DNA of 64,000 nt from Nitrospirota bacterium (GTDB lineage Bacteria > Nitrospirota > Nitrospiria > SBBL01 > JAADHI01): NCBI GenBank assembly GCA_029261135.1, contig JAJDBX010000075.1, forward strand, positions 1 through 64,000, read 5' to 3'. The notes under the pieces are model-generated. The model did no database searches. It was not told where the DNA came from and worked only from the letters and a program-made list of their open reading frames with translations. The position numbers and the translations under genes are program-made. Positions 52,452 to 60,782 of this stretch are shown in pieces (position 1 is the stretch's first letter; every line of letters starts with the position of its first letter).

Positions 52452-52928
52452 ATGCGAGCGAATGATAACAAAAATCCTTTGAAATTTAAAGGAGACCCCC
52501 TTACCTGCTTTCAAAACTTCTTCCCCAGCTTGTTGTTATTTGTGTTTGTTTTAGTTTTTTTCTTCAAGTTGCCTTCTCCTCTTTTCGCCAAAGAATTGCC
52601 AACTCCTGTTTCCATCAAGGCCTTGGCCGAAGATGAAACACGCTTTGATGGACACCGGATTATTGTCAGCGGTCGTGTCCAATCAATTTTTATGCAGCGA
52701 GGACGCTTGGGGAGTCCTTATCTAAAAATCATTCTTGAGGAAAACCGCCCTAACAATAAGACTGAGATTTTGCTTGTAGAGGTGATCAGCACTGACTTCC
52801 CCAAAATAAAATCAGGAGATGATATTCTGGTTCAAGGGAACTATCGTATCTCAGGGGAAAGAGTCGGTCGGATTTTTCCCCATTATATTGATGCTGAAAT
52901 CATTGTTTATGATATTCCAGAGGTTTAA
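52452..52928 (+). CDS. Exported small OB-fold-like protein
   Basis: 158 residues with a long, hydrophobic signal or anchor (about 22-46, including LLLFVFVLVFFF). The mature part is strand-rich: IKALAEDETRFDGHRIIVSGRV, YLKIILEE, EILLVEVIS and SGDDILVQGNYR, a layout of an OB-like barrel. Periplasmic OB-fold proteins with this look are common and uncharacterised. The ATG at 52452 has no clear ribosome site, so a later start inside the leader is possible. Confidence 0.55.
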   Translation: MRANDNKNPLKFKGDPLTCFQNFFPSLLLFVFVLVFFFKLPSPLFAKELPTPVSIKALAEDETRFDGHRIIVSGRVQSIFMQRGRLGSPYLKIILEENRPNNKTEILLVEVISTDFPKIKSGDDILVQGNYRISGERVGRIFPHYIDAEIIVYDIPEV

Positions 52929-53039
52929 CCTCCCCCATAAAGTGCCTCTCATTTCTGGATTTATCTTAATGTTTTAGACTGAAAATGGTCATTTCCCTCT
53001 TGATTGACACCTCAGGAACCCTTTGTTATTCTGGCGGGT

Positions 53040-53345
53040 ATGAAGCTTTCTAAAGCACGCATCGAAGCACTTGCCTCCCGTGTCTCCGCACATCTGTCCG
53101 GTGCCAATTTGATTGGAACCCTGCAAAAAATAGAGAGGGTTACGGCAACGATTTCTGCAGTGATCACAAAAGAGTTAAAAGGCGAAGATCGTTTAGACCG
53201 AGAAGTGAATCAGGTCATGAAAAAATATGAACGAGAGATGCAGGACGAATCCATTGATTCTCGTGCTATGGTCGTGATGATCAAGAAACAAGGGGTAAAA
53301 GAGAGAGATTATTCTTTCAAAAAACTCGATAGCGATACTCAGTGA
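53040..53345 (+). CDS. DUF507 family protein
   Basis: 101 residues from an ATG at 53040, chosen because DUF507 proteins begin MKLSKxRIxxLA; upstream codons are in frame to 53004. Seen: RIEALASRVSAHL, then ITKELKGEDRLDREVNQVMKKYEREM, and a charged C-terminus. DUF507 proteins come as adjacent pairs in Nitrospirota and Deltaproteobacteria; their function is unknown. The second member is present here but frameshifted. The last dozen residues (FKKLDSDTQ) look atypical, so a small frame change near the end is possible too. Confidence 0.8.
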   Translation: MKLSKARIEALASRVSAHLSGANLIGTLQKIERVTATISAVITKELKGEDRLDREVNQVMKKYEREMQDESIDSRAMVVMIKKQGVKERDYSFKKLDSDTQ

Positions 53346-53627
53346 AGAGAAAAACATACACCTTTCAGATCTTGTTCAAGACGTCTTAGAAAAAGATCGC
53401 AGTATCGAGGGGGAGAGAACCGAAATGAGATCCTAAAATTGATTAAACAGGCCTTTACAGAAGCCGTGTTATCAGAAGAAGTTGGTTACGATATCATGAG
53501 AAACAAAGTAACCTCAAGCGCGCGAAAAATCGTGGATGGGTGTTCAAATTTTGAAATCCTTTACAATAAATCTATCGCTAAGAAATACAGGAAAGAGGAC
53601 TTTAAAACAATATCCGCTCTGTCTTGA
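53335..53627 (+). pseudogene. Second DUF507 gene, frameshifted
   Basis: A frame beginning near 53335 gives LSEEKNIHLSDLVQDVLEKD and RSIEGERTE, then breaks near 53425; deletion of one base there explains the change to the next frame, which gives EILKLIKQAFTEAV and a long helical tail ending at 53627. This is the expected second half of a DUF507 pair. It also lacks a normal start codon (ATA at the aligned position). Two defects mark it as a pseudogene. Confidence 0.65.
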
Positions 53628-53759
53628 GCATTTTTCCCATACCTCATTTATAATTGGTAAGGAATCTCTGATTCAGTCAGGGTTGAATTTTTCGGTCAGT
53701 ATTTTTCCCGAGAGGTGACACACACTTTTTCAGAGATTTTTTAAGAAAGGGATGACCGA

Positions 53760-53963
53760 ATGGCAAAACGATTAAAAAAAAAAGGTGGGGAAAAAGGTTT
53801 TCGTGATTTACTCATCGGGCAATTTTTATTGGCCGTACTCCTTTATGTTGCAGTCGCCTTTTACGAAACATCGAAAACCCTGACTCTGGTTCTGAGCTTT
53901 TTGCTTTTATTGGGGATCATCTACTTCTCATGGAAAGGCTTTAAGTCGCTCTGGGCGAATTAA
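53760..53963 (+). CDS. Small membrane protein (67 aa) upstream of the CDF exporter
   Basis: A basic start (MAKRLKKKGGEKGFRD) and two hydrophobic helices (about 20-37 and 42-59) with a short C-terminal tail, like a small two-helix membrane protein. AAAGGGA lies before the ATG. It ends 13 bases before the CDF transporter gene and may be co-translated with it. No family was recognised. Confidence 0.6.
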   Translation: MAKRLKKKGGEKGFRDLLIGQFLLAVLLYVAVAFYETSKTLTLVLSFLLLLGIIYFSWKGFKSLWAN

Positions 53964-53976
53964 ATTAGGTTGTCCA

Positions 53977-54948
53977 ATGGTACATACTCATCACGAAAAT
54001 GGAGAAACACTGCATCTGCATGCCCCAAGCTGTGAGTTGGATCTTTGTCATGACGGAGAAAGCAGCCAGGCGATCACAGGGCCGCTTGATCGTCGAAAAT
54101 TCTATTGGGCGATAGGACTCACAGGCATTGTGATGCTTTTCGAAATTGTGGGAGGCTTCATCACAAACAGCCTTGCGCTGCTTTCTGATGCCGGTCACAT
54201 GCTCACGCATCTTTTGGCTCTTGTGATTAGCTTTCTGGCCATTATTCTTTCAAGTCGTCCTGCCACTTCAGAAAAATCATTTGGGTTTTACCGTCTTGAA
54301 ATTTTAGCCGCCTTACTGAATGGCTTTGTCCTATTTGTGGTCACACTGTGGATCCTCTACGAAGCCTACCATCGCTTTTATGCCCCGGAACCTGTTGCAA
54401 CCACTGAGATGATGATTATTGCGGTCATTGGACTCGTGACCAATTTAGTGACCGCCTTTTTTTTAAGCGGCTCAGAACGAAAAGATATCAACACACAATC
54501 TGCCATCCTCCATCTTGCCGGAGACACCATTGCCTCGGTCGGTGTGGTCATCGGGGCAGGACTGATGGCCTATACACATTGGTTGTGGGTCGATCCGCTT
54601 TTAAGTGTGTTAATCTCTGTCCTCATTCTGTGGTGGGCTCTCCAGCTGATTCGAAATGCGATTGATATCTTGTTGGAAGCCACCCCGAAAGAGATTGATC
54701 CCAGTCGTGTGATTGATGCAGTGAAGGTGATTGAAGAAGTGCATGACATGCATGACGTCCACGTTTGGACACTGACCTCCGGGATGTATGCCTTGTCTGC
54801 ACACGTTGCGATTCAGAATATGCCCCTCAAAGAAACCGCTCCGCTTTTGAGAAAAATTAACACCCTGCTTTGTGAGCAATTTAAAATTGGACATGCCGCA
54901 ATTCAGCTCGAAGCAGAACAGGGTCGTTCTTCCAAGGATAGCGATTGA
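53977..54948 (+). CDS. Cation diffusion facilitator (ZitB/CzcD-like divalent metal exporter)
   Basis: 323 residues: a His-rich N-terminus (VHTHHENGETLHLHAP), six membrane helices, and a C-terminal cytoplasmic domain (VHDMHDVHVWTLTSGMYALSAHV). It exports zinc or a related ion in exchange for protons. The TM5 metal site HLAGD fits the HxxxD rule. The TM2 site reads DAGHMLTH, with His where most CzcD/ZitB proteins have Asp; this HxxxH form is shared with some relatives. It complements the czc system at 25-31 kb, but is not in the same cluster. A 13-base gap follows the small membrane protein. Confidence 0.92.
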   Translation: MVHTHHENGETLHLHAPSCELDLCHDGESSQAITGPLDRRKFYWAIGLTGIVMLFEIVGGFITNSLALLSDAGHMLTHLLALVISFLAIILSSRPATSEKSFGFYRLEILAALLNGFVLFVVTLWILYEAYHRFYAPEPVATTEMMIIAVIGLVTNLVTAFFLSGSERKDINTQSAILHLAGDTIASVGVVIGAGLMAYTHWLWVDPLLSVLISVLILWWALQLIRNAIDILLEATPKEIDPSRVIDAVKVIEEVHDMHDVHVWTLTSGMYALSAHVAIQNMPLKETAPLLRKINTLLCEQFKIGHAAIQLEAEQGRSSKDSD

Positions 54949-55008
54949 TCTGGGGCGCAACCGCCATTGAGGGATTTGGGGTGCTTCATCAAATATCGAT
55001 TTATCGGT

Positions 55009-55014
55009 TATAAT
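55009..55014 (+). promoter_or_regulatory. Possible -10 element before the gdh gene
   Basis: A perfect TATAAT 34 bases before the ATG at 55048. The -35 region (TTCATC near 54985) is weak, so the promoter may need an activator. Confidence 0.35.
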
Positions 55015-55047
55015 AATACAATTGATATTTGGCGTTGAGACCTTTGG

Positions 55048-56358
55048 ATGACTGGATTCCGTTCTAAAATTCCGATCCCTAAAAAAGAAACCTGGGCCGA
55101 TTTCTCAGGAGAGTTTAATCAACCCCAATATGCTTTGGCCATTGCCCAATTTGAAAGGGCAGCGGAGAAGTTAGGGATTGACACAGATCTTTCAGATTGG
55201 TTTAAAATTCCTGAACGCTCGCTTATTGTCAATGTGCCGGTTCGATGTGATGATGGGCGTGTGCGACATTTTCGCGGATATCGTGTTCAACATGATAGCG
55301 CACTGGGTCCCTTTAAAGGTGGGGTGCGATATCATCCAGATGTGACGCTTGGAGAGACCAGTGCTTTAGCCATATGGAATACATGGAAGTGCGCCCTCAT
55401 TGGGGTTCCCTTCGGAGGCGCAAACGGAGGGATCCGATGCGACCCGAAGAATTTTTCTCGCAGAGAGCTGCAAACCCTCACGCGAAGATATACCTCAGAA
55501 CTCTTTCCAATCATCGGCCCAGAAAAAGACATTCTTGCCCCGGATGCTGGGACAAATTCCCAAATCATGGCTTGGATGATGGATGCCTACAGTCAACAGG
55601 TCGGCTTTGCAGTTCCAGGAGTTGTGACCGGAAAACCGGAGGGTATCGGTGGCTTAGTGGGTCGAGGAGAAGCGGTGGGTTTGGGTCTTTTTTTTGCAAT
55701 TATGGAAGCGATGAATTATTTAGAAATCCCCGTGTCCCGGAGCCGTGTCATTATTTATGGATTTGGAAATATTGGGCGATATCTCGCCGAAAAATTGATA
55801 AAATATAGTATGATCATCGTCGGTGCGGCGGATTCCACAGGCGGTGTTTATAATGAACAGGGTCTTGATATTGATGCACTCATCCGGCACAAAGCAAAAA
55901 AAAATACTGTTGTGGGTTTTCCGGAAGCAGAGAGTTCTCCGGCTGAGGTTTTACTTGAGCGACCCTGTACCATTTTGATCCCATCGGGTCTATCCGGGGC
56001 AATCAACATTGATAATGCGGGAGCCTTACAATGTCGCATGCTGGTTGAGGCCGCAAATGGGGCAACAGACTTGGAAGCGGATTCTATTTTGGAAGACCGG
56101 GGTGTTTTTGTGGTTCCAGACTTGCTGTCGAATTCGGGAGAAGTGATTGTCTCTTACTTCGAATGGGTACAAGGGGTTCAAAATTTCCTTTGGTCAAAAC
56201 AAGATATGGAAGAGCGCCTGCGTGATATGATGGTCAATGCATTTGGACGACTTTTGATCAAATCAAAATCAAAACAGGTCGGCATGCGGATGGCAGCTTT
56301 GATGACCGGGATTGAGCGGATTTCAGAAGCACATGTTTCGAGAGATCTCTTTCCTTAA
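55048..56358 (+). CDS. Glu/Leu/Phe/Val dehydrogenase family protein with the catalytic Lys replaced
   Basis: 436 residues, closely resembling hexameric glutamate dehydrogenase (2-oxoglutarate + NH3 to glutamate). Substrate residues are present in GPFKGGVRYHP and NTWKCALIGVPFGG, and the Asp in LAPDAGTNSQIMAWMMD; the Rossmann motif is VIIYGFGNIGRYLAE. The signature GGxKGG, whose Lys is essential, reads GGANGG here, with Asn126 (codon AAC). This would cripple normal catalysis. The protein may be a regulatory subunit or a dying enzyme. A second, intact family member (leucine-dehydrogenase-like) follows 42 bases downstream. Confidence 0.9.
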   Translation: MTGFRSKIPIPKKETWADFSGEFNQPQYALAIAQFERAAEKLGIDTDLSDWFKIPERSLIVNVPVRCDDGRVRHFRGYRVQHDSALGPFKGGVRYHPDVTLGETSALAIWNTWKCALIGVPFGGANGGIRCDPKNFSRRELQTLTRRYTSELFPIIGPEKDILAPDAGTNSQIMAWMMDAYSQQVGFAVPGVVTGKPEGIGGLVGRGEAVGLGLFFAIMEAMNYLEIPVSRSRVIIYGFGNIGRYLAEKLIKYSMIIVGAADSTGGVYNEQGLDIDALIRHKAKKNTVVGFPEAESSPAEVLLERPCTILIPSGLSGAINIDNAGALQCRMLVEAANGATDLEADSILEDRGVFVVPDLLSNSGEVIVSYFEWVQGVQNFLWSKQDMEERLRDMMVNAFGRLLIKSKSKQVGMRMAALMTGIERISEAHVSRDLFP

Positions 56359-56400
56359 GAAATTAGGCCCACCTTCTAAAAAGGGGTATTTTCTAAGATC

Positions 56401-57456
56401 ATGATGGATTTATTCGAACGGATCAAGCAGGAGGGGGGCCATGAACAGCTCCTTGTGTGTTCAGATGCGTCTTCTGGCCTTAAGGCACTTATAGCGGTTC
56501 ATGATACCACTTTGGGCCCCGCGCTTGGCGGTTGCCGTATGTGGCCTTATGCGTCTTTTGAAGCGGCCTTGTCAGATGTACTGCGATTATCAAGGGCAAT
56601 GACCTACAAAGCAGCCGTGAGTGATCTTCCCTTGGGAGGCGGAAAAAGTGTGATTTGGGGAGATGCAGCGAAGGATAAATCAAAAGACTTGCTTGAAGCT
56701 TTTGCCTCTTATGTGGACAGCCTCGGCGGTCGATATATTGTTGCCGAAGATGTTGGAATTTCACTTGAGGATATTGAGTGGGTTCGGGAAAAAACATCGT
56801 ATGTGGCTGGGTTTTCAGTCAAGGATGGGGGAAGTGGCGACCCTTCTCCTGCCACGGCGCATGGCGTTTTTTGTGGGATGAAGGCCTGCCTGGAAGAAGT
56901 GTATGGCAAGAGCTCCTTTGAGGGAAAACGCGTTGCCATTCAGGGTATGGGGAAAGTGGGGAGTGCCTTGGCAAAACTGCTGCATGAAGCTGGTGCATCT
57001 CTTTACGTGTCTGATATAGATCCGGAGCTTGTGGCGAATGCAATTCGTGATTACGGTGCAGACCCTATTCATGGTCATGAAGTTTACCGTGTGGACTGTG
57101 ATATTTTTGCCCCCTGCGCCTTAGGAGGCATTATCAACGAACGTAGCATTGAGAGTCTCTCGTGCCGCATCATTGCCGGTTCGGCAAATAACCAACTAAA
57201 AGATCTTGAAATCGCATCAGTACTTGATGAGCGAAATATTCTATATGCACCCGACTATGTGCTCAATGCCGGGGGCCTGATCAATATAGCCGAAGCACTT
57301 GAAGGTTATGATCAGGAACGCGCATATCAAAAAATTTCAAAAATTTATGATCGCATGAAAACTATTTTTGCATTGTCAAAAACCGAGTCAATCTCAACTG
57401 GAAGAGCGGCAGATTTGTTGGCAGAAAAACGATTAAAGGCAGGAAAACGTGTTTGA
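56401..57456 (+). CDS. Leucine dehydrogenase-type amino acid dehydrogenase
   Basis: 351 residues of the same superfamily, in the shorter leucine/valine dehydrogenase form. Key parts: ALGGCRMWPYAS, MTYKAAVSDLPLGGGKSVI with the catalytic Lys intact, AEDVGISLEDIEWV with the catalytic Asp, and the Rossmann motif VAIQGMGKVGSALA. It oxidises branched-chain amino acids to keto acids with NAD. It overlaps the next membrane-protein gene by eight bases. Gene order suggests an amino-acid degradation operon. Confidence 0.92.
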   Translation: MMDLFERIKQEGGHEQLLVCSDASSGLKALIAVHDTTLGPALGGCRMWPYASFEAALSDVLRLSRAMTYKAAVSDLPLGGGKSVIWGDAAKDKSKDLLEAFASYVDSLGGRYIVAEDVGISLEDIEWVREKTSYVAGFSVKDGGSGDPSPATAHGVFCGMKACLEEVYGKSSFEGKRVAIQGMGKVGSALAKLLHEAGASLYVSDIDPELVANAIRDYGADPIHGHEVYRVDCDIFAPCALGGIINERSIESLSCRIIAGSANNQLKDLEIASVLDERNILYAPDYVLNAGGLINIAEALEGYDQERAYQKISKIYDRMKTIFALSKTESISTGRAADLLAEKRLKAGKRV

Positions 57457-57835
57457 ACAATTTCGAAAACAATCCATTGGGCGGGTGGTAATCACGGTTA
57501 TGTTTTCCCTCTTTATTTTGAGACTGCCGGAGTTTCTGCCCGTCGTCTGGAAATGGCTTATTGTTATTGCGATTTTAATTTTCTTTCTGGGCTTGCCTGA
57601 TCTGAAAGGCATTAAGGGCGGACTGATTGCCGGCATTTTTTCACTGGTTTTCGCGGGACTCGGGCAATTGTATGTCCGGCAATACACCAGAGGTTTTGTC
57701 TTCGTCCTCACCGGAGTTTTTGCGTATATGACCTCAGGATATTCCTCAAAATCCGTCATTTTTAACGACATCTTGTTTGTTTTTGCGGCGGTCGATGCCT
57801 TCTCATATGGCAAACGAGGCATCGGGATTCTTTAG
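57449..57835 (+). CDS. Hypothetical membrane protein (128 aa), TM2-like
   Basis: GTG start at 57449 within the end of the dehydrogenase gene (eight-base overlap). Four to five hydrophobic segments; the middle GGLIAGIFSLVFAGLGQLYV, then RQYTRGFVFVLTGVFAYM resembles the GxGQxYxGxxxxG core of TM2-domain or DUF6677 small membrane proteins. Function unknown. Translational coupling with the dehydrogenase is likely. Confidence 0.65.
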   Translation: MFEQFRKQSIGRVVITVMFSLFILRLPEFLPVVWKWLIVIAILIFFLGLPDLKGIKGGLIAGIFSLVFAGLGQLYVRQYTRGFVFVLTGVFAYMTSGYSSKSVIFNDILFVFAAVDAFSYGKRGIGIL

Positions 57836-57918
57836 CAATCATCCCTTCTTTCAAATATTTTCCTCACCAATCGGGATTTTTTTTATTGTAAGTCGCTTTC
57901 TTTCTCTTTAATTTTAGG

Positions 57919-57927
57919 TGGTATAAT
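57919..57927 (+). promoter_or_regulatory. Extended -10 promoter element before the ureohydrolase gene
   Basis: TGGTATAAT fits an extended -10 (TGnTATAAT), 22 bases before the ATG at 57949. No good -35 is seen, as often with extended -10 promoters. Confidence 0.55.
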
Positions 57928-57948
57928 GAAAAAGACGGGGAGCGAAGA

Positions 57949-58896
57949 ATGCAGCCAGTAAAACAGAAAGAAAAGACCACGACCCTTGTTGAGAAAACAG
58001 AGATCTGGGCGGGTCTGAACCAGCCTGATACTGATACGCCTGATATTTCAATCTTAGGGCTCCCTTACGATGGCGCGGCCTGTTTTCGCCCAGGGGCTGC
58101 TGAAGGGCCTGATCGCATTCGCAGTCTTTCTTCTGAAATTCCTGCTGTTCTTGAGACGGGAGAAGTGTTAAGCGGACTCTCTATTCGTGATGAAGGCGAC
58201 TTCGTTTTTGGCGATGATTTTGTTTCGGCCCACCCCAGAATTGAAACCCAAATCACTCAACAATTGGCAGGGTCTTTTCCCCTGACCCTGGGAGGAGATC
58301 ACTCTGTTGTGATTCCGGTGCATCGTGCCTTCAGCCAGCGTGCCACAGAAGAAATCGGTATGATTTTTATTGATGCGCATGCGGATCTTTCCGATCAATT
58401 TCAGGGTTCCCCTTATTCCAATGCATGCCCGCTTCGGCGGGCGATGGAAACAGAACACTTTTCTCCTGAAAATACAATATTAGTCGGGACGCGCTGTTTG
58501 GAGCCCGCCGGGCTTCGTTATATTAAAGAAAATCAAATGAAGATGTTTCCGGCCTATGAAGTCTCAGAACGCGGTATTCAGGTCATTGCAGATGAAATGA
58601 TCACCGCATTTTCCGGTCTTTCTAATGTGTATCTTTCAATTGATATCGATGTGCTTGATCCTGCTTTTGCCCCTGGAACGGGGATCCCGGATGCCGGTGG
58701 TTTGTGTACACGGGATGTTATTACATTGATCCGGGCACTGGATGCATTACCGGTGATCGGATCCGATTTAGTGGAGGTCGCCCCTCCCTTGGATATTTCG
58801 GATATCACCAGTTTTGCCGCATTGCGTATTATCACAGAACTCTTTGGGCTTGTCGCCCGAAGAAAGCAGCGAAAAGAACGAACGACACTTTTATGA
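57949..58896 (+). CDS. Agmatinase/arginase family ureohydrolase with one altered active-site residue
   Basis: 315 residues, ureohydrolase fold. Manganese motifs are intact: TLGGDHSVVIP, FIDAHADLSDQF and SIDIDVLDPAFAPGTGIP. Agmatinases carry an active-site His in a (Y/F)SHGxxxRRA-type segment after DAHxD; here it is PYSNACPLRRA, with Asn158 in place of His (AAT, one base from CAT). Activity may be reduced or the substrate different. Agmatinase would make putrescine and urea; the neighbouring aminotransferase could then act on the amine or a derived amino acid. GGGGAG precedes the ATG. Confidence 0.85.
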   Translation: MQPVKQKEKTTTLVEKTEIWAGLNQPDTDTPDISILGLPYDGAACFRPGAAEGPDRIRSLSSEIPAVLETGEVLSGLSIRDEGDFVFGDDFVSAHPRIETQITQQLAGSFPLTLGGDHSVVIPVHRAFSQRATEEIGMIFIDAHADLSDQFQGSPYSNACPLRRAMETEHFSPENTILVGTRCLEPAGLRYIKENQMKMFPAYEVSERGIQVIADEMITAFSGLSNVYLSIDIDVLDPAFAPGTGIPDAGGLCTRDVITLIRALDALPVIGSDLVEVAPPLDISDITSFAALRIITELFGLVARRKQRKERTTLL

Positions 58897-58936
58897 CAAA
58901 CTTTTTACCTTCTTTTGAAAAGAGGGGGAGGATGAT

Positions 58937-60271
58937 ATGAAATCAAAAAAATCGGGAAAACCTCCAGGGCCTAAGGCCAAAGCTTGGATCAAGCGGGATC
59001 ATCTCGTGATCTCAAAATCTGTTACGCGCGCTTATCCATTGGTCGTCGCCTCTGCGAAAGGATGCCGGATTACCGATGTGGATGGCTTCGATTATCTTGA
59101 TTTTACTTCCGGGATTGCGGTGACATCGACAGGCCATTGTCATCCTAAAGTTGTAAAGGCCATTTGTGACCAAGCCAAAAAACTCATCCACATGTCAGGC
59201 ACCGATTTTTATTATTCCTCAGAGGTGGCCCTGGCTGAGGTGCTTTCAAGCCTTGCTCCGGGAGGCATGAAAAAAAAGGTTTTTTTTACAAACTCCGGGA
59301 CAGAATCGGTCGAAGCGGCCATGAAACTCACCCGTTATGCAACAGGTCGTCCATACTATTTAGCCTTTTCCGGGGCATTTCACGGCAGGACGATGGGAGC
59401 GCTTTCCCTCACGGCGAGTAAAGCGCTTCAAAAAAAGGGGTTTGCCCCCTTGATCCCAGGTGTTGTGCACGCCCCTTACCCCAATCCTTACCGTCCTCCC
59501 GAAGGCGTGTCGGCAGAACAATGTGTTGATTTTACTTTAGACTGGATTGAAAATCAGGCCTTTAAAAATTATCTGCCGGGAGAGGAAGTGGCGGCCATTT
59601 TTGTTGAAGCCATTCAAGGCGAGGGGGGCTACATTGTCCCACCAAAAGATTTTTTAAAACGCCTGACCCAATTGGCCAAATCCTATGGTATTTTATTGGT
59701 TATTGATGAAGTACAAAGTGGTATGGGACGGACCGGAAAGATGTTTGCCTCTGAGCATGTGAATGCGGTTCCCGATGTGATGACACTCGCCAAAGGGATT
59801 GCCTCGGGTCTTCCTCTGGGGGCCATCGTGGCTAAAAATAATATTATGGATTCCTGGGAGTCGGGTTCGCATGCGAATACCTTTGGGGGCAATCCGATTG
59901 CCTGCGAAGCGGCGCTCGCGACAATTGAGCTCTTACAGGGAGGGCTGATTCAAAACGCAGAAAAGATGGGGAATTTATTTTTTAAACGCCTGGGTGAAAT
60001 GCAAAAAACCCATCGTTTGATTGGGGATGTTCGCGGCATGGGTTTAATGGTGGGCGTCGAGCTTGTCAAAGATCGAGAGACCAAAGAAAAGGCCATTAAA
60101 GAGCGAGATCAGATCATTCAAAACTGTTTTGAAAAAGGCGTATTGCTTCTCGGTTGCGGAGAAAATTCCGTTCGATTTATGCCGCCGCTTACCGTGACGC
60201 AAAAAGAAGTCGAAGAAGGTTTGGAAGTTTTTGAAGCGGTCTTGACTCAGGTCGAGAAAAAAGGGCGCTGA
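58937..60271 (+). CDS. Class III aminotransferase (acetylornithine / 4-aminobutyrate type)
   Basis: 444-residue PLP enzyme. Seen: YLDFTSGIAVTSTGHCHPKV, NSGTESVEAAMKLTRYATGR, FHGRTMGALSLTAS, VIDEVQSGMGRTGKMFA with the cofactor-binding Asp, and TLAKGIASGLPLGAIV with the PLP Lys. The length and GabT-like N-terminus favour 4-aminobutyrate or a related omega-amino acid as donor, but the ArgD branch cannot be excluded. GAGGGGGAGG precedes the ATG, 40 bases after the ureohydrolase, so they form a pair. Confidence 0.9.
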   Translation: MKSKKSGKPPGPKAKAWIKRDHLVISKSVTRAYPLVVASAKGCRITDVDGFDYLDFTSGIAVTSTGHCHPKVVKAICDQAKKLIHMSGTDFYYSSEVALAEVLSSLAPGGMKKKVFFTNSGTESVEAAMKLTRYATGRPYYLAFSGAFHGRTMGALSLTASKALQKKGFAPLIPGVVHAPYPNPYRPPEGVSAEQCVDFTLDWIENQAFKNYLPGEEVAAIFVEAIQGEGGYIVPPKDFLKRLTQLAKSYGILLVIDEVQSGMGRTGKMFASEHVNAVPDVMTLAKGIASGLPLGAIVAKNNIMDSWESGSHANTFGGNPIACEAALATIELLQGGLIQNAEKMGNLFFKRLGEMQKTHRLIGDVRGMGLMVGVELVKDRETKEKAIKERDQIIQNCFEKGVLLLGCGENSVRFMPPLTVTQKEVEEGLEVFEAVLTQVEKKGR

Positions 60272-60275
60272 ACTT

Positions 60276-60383
60276 TTATTTTTTCTTTAAAAAAGAAATA
60301 ATCAGAAAAAACAAAATAAAAACAAAGATGGGCGCAAGTGAACTTGCAATGTGAACTAGATTGGGAATTTGCGAGATGATCAT
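60276..60383 (-). CDS. Tiny single-helix membrane peptide (35 aa)
   Basis: A minus-strand frame from ATG 60383 encodes MIISQIPNLVHIASSLAPIF and a long hydrophobic run ending in a triple Lys, a good single-span topology. AAGG lies eight bases upstream. Its end abuts the aminotransferase stop tail to tail. No family is recognised and the AT-rich sequence makes chance likely. Confidence 0.3.
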   Translation of the reverse strand: MIISQIPNLVHIASSLAPIFVFILFFLIISFLKKK

Positions 60384-60782
60384 AACATGGCCTTAAGCCA
60401 TTATACGAAAGTGAACTTGGGAAAGAAAGACGTCTTTAATCTATTTAAGAATAAGTTCGTCTCTAAACTCATCTAAATTTGACCGTCATTCAGTTCTCCT
60501 TATCACGCGGAGGGCCTTACTTTTTCCTATTGTTGTCTAGAATTTTTTACAAAAGACGTTTGTCGATCTTGATTGTTTTCTCAGTGGGGGTTTTTTTTGT
60601 CTTAATCGTGAATGTTAAGAAAAAAGCAAAAAATGCCACTAGAGACGACATTTCAAAAATATTGAATTCCATTTTAAACTCCCGATGGCCTACCCGATTT
60701 GAAGTGTGTGCGTTCACTGTCTCTCTATTGAGTCTAACCGACAAAGGGGAAGCTGTCCACGCAGATTGGCCATATTTTTGTT
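60384..60782. other. Region upstream of a strong terminator; no certain gene
   Basis: About 400 bases with an uncertain plus-strand frame (60479-60784, 101 residues, TTG start, no ribosome site) that ends exactly at the terminator stem. A small RNA or a remnant gene transcribed rightward would explain the terminator, but no firm promoter was found. Confidence 0.3.
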
